A program made the position numbers and the translations under genes. This document shows positions 55,821-64,000 of a stretch of 64,000 nucleotides of DNA, piece by piece (the first letter of the stretch is position 1; each line of letters opens with the position of its first letter). Source of the DNA: Podospora comata (taxonomy: Eukaryota > Ascomycota > Sordariomycetes > Sordariales > Podosporaceae); NCBI GenBank assembly GCA_017354895.1, contig CP071499.1:3100001-3164000 (forward strand). Reading direction: 5' to 3'. The notes under the pieces were generated by a model. That model did no database searches and was not told the DNA's origin. It saw only the letters and a list, made by a program, of their open reading frames with translations.

Positions 55821-58800
55821 GTTGACTGAGTGAGTGGGGATATCAACAGCGACTGACTGGCTTGTAGCGAAGGTCGTAGAAGACGGAAGCAACGAGGGTC
55901 TTATAAGTAACCTTAGCGAACGAGTTACTTGATGGCAGGGAGAAAGAACCTAAGAAATAGCCGGTTGGTATCACGAGTGACTGCGAGGAGGCTGGTGATG
56001 GAGGTAGAGAAGGAAGCACGAGGGAAACCGGGAGGCAGGATGTTTATACACAACGAGGGCAACACCCTGGTTGAGGTGGTAGCATGGGAGCGAGGGACGG
56101 CGGAGATGCCATGACATCCTGCTGCTATCCAACAAAGACGCTTGAGACAAGCCCACTGGACTGCGTGGTGCCGGCCATGGAGGATGGAGAGTGGAGACTT
56201 GGAAGGTCGCAAAACTGGACAAATGGATGGAGCCTCTCCTCCCGCGAACTGTGAGGTTGGGCAGATGCCCGTACTTCCGCCCTAGTTGGAATACTGAAGT
56301 CAAAGTACCTGAGCGAGCACCACCCACCACAGCTCTGGTTGGCCAGTAAGGCCACTTGCTGGGTCATGCAGGAAGAGACCGTTCAGTCCAGGAGGAGGCT
56401 AGCAGCAAGATTCTTGACACATTGTACCCAAGTACATAGCAGAGTCGCATGTATGTAGGTCCTTGCGCTGCATGTGCAGTGCTTGTGTCTGTGCCAACCC
56501 CCCCCCCTCCCTCCCTCCCGCGCACCACCTAGGAAGAGCATACAAGTAAGTAATCGCGAGAAAAAAAAACGATTTCGGCTGACTCGAGCAACCAACGGAT
56601 AGAGGCGGCCGCAATGGGTGCCCGTAGAGCCCTCAGGCAAGCATAGGGAGAAAAGAAGAAAGCTGCACTTGTGCTTGTTTCAGAAGACAGAGCTGCAGCG
56701 GCACGGCAGCTTACAGCCATTGGGATTCCCACGGCTTTGCCATCTGTGCTTATTCATAATGTTATCGTCCTTTTAGGGTCTGGGTCACCAACGAGGCCCA
56801 ACTCTTTGCGTGAGAAACAGAAGCGAGGGTGCTGTGCTCTGCTGTGCTCGGCTTAGCGTGGTAGCGGGTGGTGTAAGTCTGGAAGTGGCCGTCAAGGCGG
56901 TTGACGTTGGGGGGGGGGTAACGGGACTCCACTAAGTGATGGCAGGGGTTGCGGCTGACCCCTGACCGTCTGTTGTCTGTGGATTTCTTGGGACGATCTC
57001 GACCCCTGCCAATGACATCGTTTCCCCTCGGGGCGATGACGGTAGCTCGCCAAGCCCCTGCGTCGAGACTTGGCGCTCTTCTTGGTCTTCTTGGCCCTGC
57101 CTTGACGTGTTTCCGGCCATGACCAGACCTCGCTGTCGACCGGGCCGACAGTTGACCGATTCGGGCGAAGCTTGCGTCTAATCTGGGAAACAACACATTC
57201 TGTCTTGGAGCTATTGACGCTGTTTATGTGCCCTTCAGCTTTTGTTGTCAGAAATCGTGTCTAGGGTGGCTGTCTGCAGCACAAGCTCTTGCATGCCCAG
57301 TCTGTAGTGTAGGGCCCTGCATCTCGTCCATGCCGGAAGGGCGGTGATGGACGGGAAAAGCTGGCGATGGGCAGCCGGTTCTGATGGCACAGAGTGCGGG
57401 GCATTCGACCGCGCACCGAGCGGATCAGGGCAGAGGGAGGAACGGACCTGTTGCCCTCGTTGACTGTTTACCGTCCTGTGGTGCAGGTACAGTACTTGTC
57501 GTGGCTGACCGCTCGCTGGCTGATTTGTTGCCCGGCCGAATGCTTGTAGATCAGGCGTATGCTTGTCTGTCATGAACCTGCTTCTCCAGAGGATTGCATG
57601 CCGCCACGGCCGCTTCTCTGTTCGTGTTGAGAGAGGCTAGTGCGGGCAGCTCCTCGATCTGCAGGTTCGACAAGTTGACGTGGGGACGGCTCGCTCTCCC
57701 ACACGTAATTCACGGCTCGTGCGATATTAATGCGACTAAACCTCCTCCCCTCACTATCGACCCTTTTCGTGCCGAGGGGTCAGAGGTGTTCATGGCGTCA
57801 TACCCGAGAAACCAACCAGCTGGACTACGGACGCTGGCTCGGTTTACCGGCACTGGGGCGACAACGGCACGCCATTGGACCGTGGGGTCAACCCCCCAGT
57901 AAACAGATCCCGATCGCACATGGGCGGGACTGGACCTAGATGGACTAGGACCTAAGAGCTGTCACAGAGCACATCCCGCCTTTGTGCAAGTCGGATCCGA
58001 GTTGCTTGTGTCCAGGTTGTATGTCCTCGGGAGGGTTCACTTGTGCCATGTTTGCTGCTGCTTTGTCAGATGGTAGTAGCGAGATGTCCGAATGCTGCAT
58101 ATCAGAACAACAAAATCAAGGACAAGACTCGTCGACTCGAAGTTTCCACTGCATCGTGTCTCCAACTTGCTAGCAATTGGCTGGGCTTCCTGGGTGCATA
58201 TGCAAGGTGAGTCCCCATGTCGTATCTCGAGCCCCCAAGCGAAGAGGCGTGTTCGTCGGACCAATTCCGTGGTCAGAACGAGAGACAGATGTTGCGGGTG
58301 GTGGTTGACGAAGTCAGTCCACCTCTGCTTATCTCAAGGTCGGCCATTGTCGACAGGTGCCAGCGAAGATGTTACGATCCTTGGCGGCCAAATAGCGACG
58401 ACCGGCCTGGCACAGTAGAGTCGGCCACGGGAAGAAGGGAGATAGACGGGGACCACCCTACCTTTCAACTGTTTCCCTTGCCCCTCGAGGGTGACGGTTC
58501 CAGCGACCTGGTGATAAAAGTTTCACGAAGATGCTGGAGTTACACCACAGCATGGTTAGGTTGAAATACGTGCTGGCTGCTTCACGTGCCGTTGTATGGT
58601 GAGGTGCAAAGTAGCTCGAAATAGGTAACCCGTTGAGACATCACACATGTGTAAGTCGAGAGTCGGGTGTTTAGGTAACTGGAGAAAGCTGCAAGTCCCA
58701 GAAGGCTGCCAGAAACATGGAGTACGAAAAAGGGATCCACACCCCCACCAGCCTCTCCTGGCGATAATCTAATCTCAGCCACTTCCCCAGCCACCAAGCC

Positions 58801-59330
58801 ACACCACACCACCCTCGCTTCCCCACAGCCTGTGGTCCAAGCTTTCCGTTAATGCAACGTCAGAACAACTTTTGTGAGACCCAACATCAACCTGTGCCCG
58901 ACCACTTCATCCGACCTCTCTCTCTTTTTTTTTCTCTCTGACAGCATCGAGTTATTTTTTGCACCTCCTCCAGCATGGTCCCCAACATGGCCGGGACAAG
59001 AAACCTCTCAGGATTTTAGACGGTGATCCTGAGGCACATGTTCGATTCATGATGCAAGATTTCCAACGGCTGTCCAGGCCCACACACACTCGCAGCAAAA
59101 ACCGGTATTTCTTTGAAAGATCAACAGTGATATCTCACATGAGGAGCCTCAATTCTTCCCGTTCGAGCCGATCTCGTATTTGTCCAGTTTTTGACAGCAG
59201 CTCTATGCAGTCATCCACCCATATTCGATGGCTTGCATATCGGAGAATGTACATTTTGGTCCAATCATTGGTTATTGCAGGTCGGTTCACGTTCCATTTC
59301 TCATATGGCCCATGATGCATTCTCACCCAG
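55821..59330. other. Gene-poor 3.5-kb spacer
   Basis: I found no convincing coding region. The part next to 55820 is the promoter of the cell-wall protein gene. Short ORFs on both strands lack domain similarity or regular codon use. Confidence 0.45.
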
Positions 59331-59540
59331 CCTCAACAACTCGCTATAATGCTCGGGATCTAGCCACACTCTGATGCCATCAACATCTGAAAGATTGTCA
59401 AACCAGAGTTCCTGGCGTCGTCCGGTAACAGGATAAGCTTCCAAGAATTCTGAGCTACTATCACCTCTTCGGATTGAAATGATATATCTCCCTGAAATTC
59501 TTCAGAAGCCAGACAAAAAAAGGCAACGACAGATTAGAAT
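59331..59540 (-). pseudogene. Protein-coding fragment, origin unknown
   Basis: On the minus strand a stop-free frame of some 65 codons follows a TTTCAG acceptor-like site. It reads like real protein (GDSSSEFLEAYPV, RRQELWFDNLSD, IRVWLDPEHYSELL) and then ends in TGA. The flanking sequence does not extend it. It may be the last exon of a lost gene. I do not recognise it. Confidence 0.3.
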
Positions 59541-60029
59541 TCCCTCGCCAATATGCCGCAAGGCCTAATGTACCATGGGAACCACACCTGGAAAATGTGC
59601 GTCCCATTAACAACTCTGCTTCACCTCCATGCAGAACTGCCTGCTTGAATGGAACTTATAGCTTATACTTGAGGATGATACTGTTCAAAGGTTACGAGCC
59701 CATCCCTAAGCTGCACCCGACTCTGCAAGAGGACTCGTTCATGGCCTTGCGAGCCCCGTTCTTACACTTGACACCTTCTTAATTGTTTAGAAGCGCCACG
59801 CAATACATTTGCGGAGTGCTCATGTATCTGCTGTAATGTACAATTCCGTGGGGCCTCAACCTATAGCACCACAGGCGTTCTCACTTAACCATTCAACTAT
59901 ATTAACTGTTAACCCGGTGCTCCATCCACTTCCAAATCCATTCCTAAACCCACAACGCACAAAGTCCAACAAGCACGTCACAAACCAGCAGCATTAAAGA
60001 CAAAGTGTAGCCATAAACCAATGGTTATA

Positions 60030-60797
60030 ATATTGGGGTCAAGCACCCTGCTCACTGGGCGAATCACCCAGCCTATAAAAACAATACAGAATACAAAACC
60101 CACCACCCCCTAAGAAAAAAATAAAATAAAACCTACCCCCAATAAAGCCAGCAAAAAATAATAATAAAAAAACAAAAAAAACACCCAAAACAAAACAATC
60201 CCACCGACAGCAACCCCCTTCCCCATTTCCTCCCCCTATTCCAACAACATAAACAAAACAAACAAAAACCACAACAAAAAAAATATTAGTCCTCCGGGTG
60301 CTCAAAAATGTAAGTGTTCTTGATTCTATCCTTGGGGTAGTCGGCCGGGTCATGCATTCAAAGCAGAGGCAGCCGCGCTGGAGGTGTTGGTGGTGCTGGC
60401 GGTGGGGGTGCTTAGGAGAGGGAAACCTCTCAAACTCGGGCTCCTCGTCTATTTATATTGGACCAAGTTAGACGAGTACAGACGACAAAGACACACATCA
60501 ACTAACTGGCTTGGCGCCGCGAGCGGCAGGTTCCCTGGACGGGCGCTCCTTTGGGAGGCATTTTTTTGATGGAAAAAAACAGGGGCGCGAGTGAGCAAAG
60601 AACCAAAAACTGGGAGTGCGTGCAAGCGAGGAACAATAAAGGAAGGGGGGGCTTGTGAACGATGATGGTGGTACGCGAGGAAGCGAAGTTGAAAATACAA
60701 CGAGAAAAGGGGCAAGTCTGGCGGGTGCACGGGTGTGGTTTGCTGACGCAAGGATAGAGGGTTTGCGAGCGCGGGAGGTGGTGAGTAGCACTCTCGA
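60030..60797 (-). repeat. Repeated locus E3, decayed, minus orientation
   Basis: On the minus strand an ATG near 60561 starts MPPKGAPVQGTCRSRRQA and meets a splice-like GTTAGT. A CTAAC branch and TAG acceptor near 60452 follow, then Ser/Thr/Ala-rich and acidic frames ending at a TAA near 60295. The T/G-rich 3' tail (60290 to 60040) resembles E2 at 51.22-51.44 kb. The region around the ATG resembles E1 near 47.74-47.82 kb. The frames do not join cleanly, so it looks decayed. Family unknown. Confidence 0.45.
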
Positions 60798-62450
60798 TCA
60801 CTGCAAAGAAGCCCACGTTCGTTGTGCTGTTTCCGCATAGATCTGAAATGCTGAGAGTAAATGGATTATATCCGACCCCAACTCAAGCTCAGTTATAATG
60901 GCCGTATTGTTGCGCCAGGCATGACATCCTTCATCAAGTGGAAGGTCATCCTCGGCTATGAAGGGCGTCTTTCTCCTTGAAGCCGTAGCAAAAGACGCAG
61001 GCCTGCGACGTCTCAACCGTCCAGCCCGAGCAGTTCCATATTCCATCATCTCCAGTTTTGGAATTCTGATGGCAGCGTGGGCGGCCCAAAGGAGCAGCTG
61101 ATTCTTTCTGATGTGTGAGCTTTCGGGGTGAAGGACCCTTATTGTCAAAGCAAGACGCTTGAGGTTCGACCACTGAGGCTCCCACCCCACAAACCCATCT
61201 TCTAGGCGAAATTCACAACGGTGGTGGTGAAAAAGATCAACGTCGAATGGCGCAAAGAAATCCTCGGCGTTCGAATCCCACGAACTCACCAAAGCTTCGA
61301 GGTCGTAACTCCCGATAGCCAACGCAGCTCCGAAAATGTTAACTGCGTCTGGAGGCTTATGGAAGCAATCCCGCCCATTGATCAGGAGGTTATAATCCAC
61401 ATAAAAAGAAAGCTTGATGACGCCGGTTTGTTGGGGCCTTCTGAAGACTTGAAAAAGGTCGAGGTCGCACAGCTCTCTGAATTGCCTTTTGAATTGCGTT
61501 AGTTGACCTAACTTTTAAAGCTGTGGGAGGGACCAAAGTAGATAGAGGTAACATACCGTAAATTCTGCTCGTGTCATCATAAACTCCGTCCACCAGATTG
61601 AGACACCAAAACTCGAGCCTGAGGCGCTGCATACAAACAAAGCTCTCCCCAAGCAGCCTATAACGAACATATGGGTTCACTGCTCGATGAAACTGCCGGC
61701 GGAAGGTAAGTCCTGTGACAATCTCACACCGAGGGAGTCTTGATCGCCTTGTGTCGGTCACCACGCAACGGGCTGTTCCTAAAGTTCACATACAACGGCT
61801 CTGTACCCATAAGTCGCGATCTAGCCTCAGAAGAGACGTGTCTGAGCATCAGAGCTCCATGCTGATGATGATGAAAGTTGTCGTTGAGGTGTCTGATCTC
61901 GAAGTCTTCGTAGTATTTCATGAAAAAGTACTCAAACCGCCTCCGGAAAGCCCATTGACCAGGTTGCGGCTTGTAGGGGTACGTATCCTTCAAGTAAAAC
62001 ATATGCCTCCAGACACGCTGCGCGTCACTTACCGAGTGTGCGCTGAGCTCCAAGGTCATGCCTTTTGTTGGGTTCTGGTGTTCCACGAGTGCGTCTTTTC
62101 TCTTCCACCGAGACAGAATATCCAGTAATTGAATGAGAGCCCTAGTGAATGTCGCGTTGTTGTTTTCCTGGGTAGTTGAGTCTTCGTCCTTCTGGCAGAC
62201 ATCGCATCCCTAAGTTGGCAGGAGCACACGCAACCAGAGGTAGCGAGTGCAGCCCAATCTGTAAATGCGTCGGCCAGATACAAGCCGGCCAAAGTCGGGG
62301 AGGTCGTGCTGTGAGAGCGCCAGGTGGAGGAAGTTGATGGCTTCAAAGAAGTGTTGAAACTCTCTGTTAACAGCAGCGTATTTAGAACGATCCTTTGCAG
62401 GCTTGATGATTTGCCAGCCGGGTGATTGGATGGATCCCACTGCTATCGGT
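60798..62450 (-). pseudogene. Broken F-box/DUF6546-like gene, copy 2
   Basis: This second member of the same family as 52.2-54.0 kb has matching blocks: GRRIYRLGCTRYLWLRVLL, LLDILSRWKRKD, GMTLELSAHSVSDAQRVW, CEIVTGLTFRRQFHRA, and QWSNLKRLALTIRVLHPESS near the 3' end. A TAG follows RVLLPT near 62210. A one-base frame change lies near 61730. The intron following TSRIY near 61550 does not restore frame cleanly. At least two breaks therefore inactivate it. Copies 1 and 2 are clearly diverged (roughly half their residues match in the blocks), so each decayed separately. Confidence 0.72.
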
Positions 62451-63407
62451 TTCGATGGGGTGATTTAGTGAAGCCATCTCAGCACAAGTTGACGTATTTC
62501 TGCTGGTAACCGGGCCCAGTAGGACCATACGCATATGGAGGAGGACATGGTATACTCGCAAGCCTTAATCTTTTGGCAGGTCAAGGTATGTTTCGGGCTG
62601 CAGAGTCGGATGTTAAATTGAAAGGGAATTTACGGTAAATCGGAGGCGGTGTACGAAGTCCTGACAAAATACAGTTTGGCTGACCAGAGCGGTTGGGTGC
62701 GAATTTTGTGTTGGCTATGCCGACCATGTGGCTTGCTCTGCCATAACTTGTATTCTCGCGTTCGAGCGTCAAAACTGCCTAAGAAGATGTTTGCGTTCTA
62801 CTAGCCACAACCGCTGCCCTCTTTGCCTCATGACATCTCGAGCAGCACCAACAACAAGCCCTGATACCCTCGCCTACTGCTACTACTCAAGCCTCAAGCC
62901 TATATTGCATGTTGATATTGGCTGTCCCCAGAGCATAATGGTTTTGTACGGTGCTGAATGCTCTCTTTAATGAGTGTAGACGTTGTTAAACCGGGCTCAA
63001 AAGCCGAAAGGCATCCAAGGGAGGCTTTCCACGGCTTGGACGGTGCCAATATCTCAAAAGGCCTCACTACAATGAGAGCAGACACTATTAAACCCATATG
63101 GTGTGTAAGGGTGCTGGTGTTGATGAGGTTGTTGTAGATGAAAGATCATGGTGGTGAAACACATCCCAATAAACCATCGAACAGTAGTAGAATGCTTTCT
63201 CTTTATTCCCATCTCCCATTAATCCAAACAAAAATGCAAAAATGCGACGACGCCCATGCCTACCCACCCTCAACACATAAGACAGGCCTTGCGAAAATGT
63301 AACACTACAAGTACACGAATAAACTTTCAATATTCCGACGAGCTGCCGCCTTTTCGAGCACGTCCGTTATATCTGTTCTAAAGAACATCGTCTGTTGCTG
63401 TTGTTGG

Positions 63408-63490
<83 letters not shown>

Positions 63491-63615
63491 TTGTTGTTGT
63501 CCTTTTACCCCACCTCCCCCTTTCATCACCATCCTTCTTCCCTACTTCATGTCCACATTATATACCACCTTCCCTTCCTCATTACTCCGGGCCCCCCCTA
63601 CCCAAAAGAGATCAT
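62451..63615. other. Spacer before the last gene
   Basis: About 1.16 kb without a recognised gene. The last part is probably 3' UTR of the terminal minus-strand gene and contains the TTG repeat. Confidence 0.45.
63394..63500. repeat. (TTG)n microsatellite
   Basis: About 33 TTG units with a few interruptions. On the minus strand this is a CAA run. The polyglutamine frame it creates is most likely not translated. Confidence 0.9.
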
Positions 63616-64000
63616 CTATTTCCTCCCCCTCACCAACTTAGCCTCCTCCTCACTATCATCATCCTCATCATCACTCGAAAACTTATCCCCATCCTCCCCA
63701 ACCGCAAAAATCGTCTCCCCATCAAACGAGTCCCTCTCCGGACTGGCCTTCCTCTGCTGCTGCTGCTGCCCCTGCCCAGAAGACGAAGAAGCAACCCCAC
63801 TCTGCTGAGGTGGATGCAACACACCACCAGCCACACTCGCCCCAGCAAACCCTCTCTCCTGCTGCTGCTGGTTCTTCCCAATCCTCTGCTCCTCATCCTC
63901 ATCATCGCTCTCATCCGGATTCCCAATATCAAGATTGGCAATCTCAAACGTCCCGTCGTCCTCCTGCGCAATCTCGTCACTCATGGCGAAGCGCTTGTTG
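63616..64000 (-). CDS. 3' end of a gene for an acidic Ser/Gln-rich protein
   Basis: The frame is open from the window edge to a stop at 63616 and reads NKRFAMSDEIAQEDDG before an acidic, Ser- and Gln-rich tail (DESDDEDEEQRIG, two Gln runs, DDEDDDSEEEAK). An ATG at 63984 would start a 122-residue protein. The frame continues upstream of it, so this is more likely the disordered C-terminus of a longer protein. Family not identifiable from the tail. Confidence 0.6.
   Translation of the reverse strand, partial: NKRFAMSDEIAQEDDGTFEIANLDIGNPDESDDEDEEQRIGKNQQQQERGFAGASVAGGVLHPPQQSGVASSSSGQGQQQQQRKASPERDSFDGETIFAVGEDGDKFSSDDEDDDSEEEAKLVRGRK

Noticed and set aside
54711-55829. 372-residue Gly/Asp-rich plus-strand ORF
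   Set aside because: It is antisense to the Thr-rich cell-wall protein. The repeats in it are the reverse reading of ACC/GTC codons.
61268-61300. tRNA T-arm-like GTTCGAATCCC
   Set aside because: No acceptor, D-arm or anticodon stem accompanies it. It lies within the copy 2 F-box-like pseudogene.
63305-63532. Polyglutamine ORF on the minus strand
   Set aside because: It is created by the (CAA)n microsatellite downstream of the terminal gene stop, with no conserved flanks.

Overview
This window is nuclear DNA from a filamentous ascomycete, most likely a Sordariomycete of the Sordariales. The evidence is short spliceosomal introns (about 45-70 bp, GT..AG, often with a CTAAC-type branch site), tRNA genes with introns, an eL28 ribosomal protein gene, a TUP1/RCO-1 co-repressor with a long Pro/Gln linker, and Sordariomycete-type DUF6546 F-box relatives. 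No bacterial-style operons, CRISPR arrays or rRNA genes were seen.

Core region, 1-46.4 kb: conserved housekeeping genes alternate with intergenic spacers. In order: the 3' part of an unknown gene, tRNA-Gln(CUG), the bifunctional purine enzyme ADE5,7, tRNA-Leu(AAG), condensin subunit YCG1, nucleolar NOP4 (divergent from YCG1), GPI-anchor ethanolamine-phosphate transferase GPI7/LAS21, a DUF2423/LLP-like nucleolar protein, a SIZ/PIAS SUMO ligase, TRAPP subunit TRS33, malate dehydrogenase, ribosomal protein eL28, a UPF0357 membrane protein, sterol C-5 desaturase ERG3, a pair of putative secreted-protein loci, TUP1/rco-1, acyltransferase SLC1, a decayed membrane-protein gene, a DENN-type ANR2/LCHN protein, and an RMP1-like RNase MRP subunit. 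Several act in ribosome or RNA processing (NOP4, LLP-like, eL28, RMP1) and several in lipids or the cell surface (GPI7, ERG3, SLC1). They are not a cluster in the pathway sense.

Accessory region, about 46.4-63.3 kb: gene-poor and repeat-rich. It holds an AT-rich RIP-like tract, two head-to-head relatives of an unidentified repeated locus (47.3-48.8 and 49.05-51.45 kb) with a third relative at 60.0-60.8 kb, two broken DUF6546/F-box-like genes (52.2-54.0 and 60.8-62.4 kb), and one intact-looking gene for a Thr-rich GPI-anchored cell-wall protein. The window ends in the 3' part of a gene for an acidic Ser/Gln-rich protein tail.

The strongest unexplained signal is a degenerate tandem repeat of about 21 bp with core TATCTTTNAAGG. 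It occurs as separate arrays at 8.97-9.18, 30.41-30.48, 47.11-47.27 and 51.88-52.10 kb, with possible small outliers. A second is a duplicated 45-bp unit carrying telomere-like AACCCTAACCC boxes upstream of the RMP1-like gene. Exon limits were assigned by eye from frame, splice consensus and family similarity recalled from knowledge; no database search was run.
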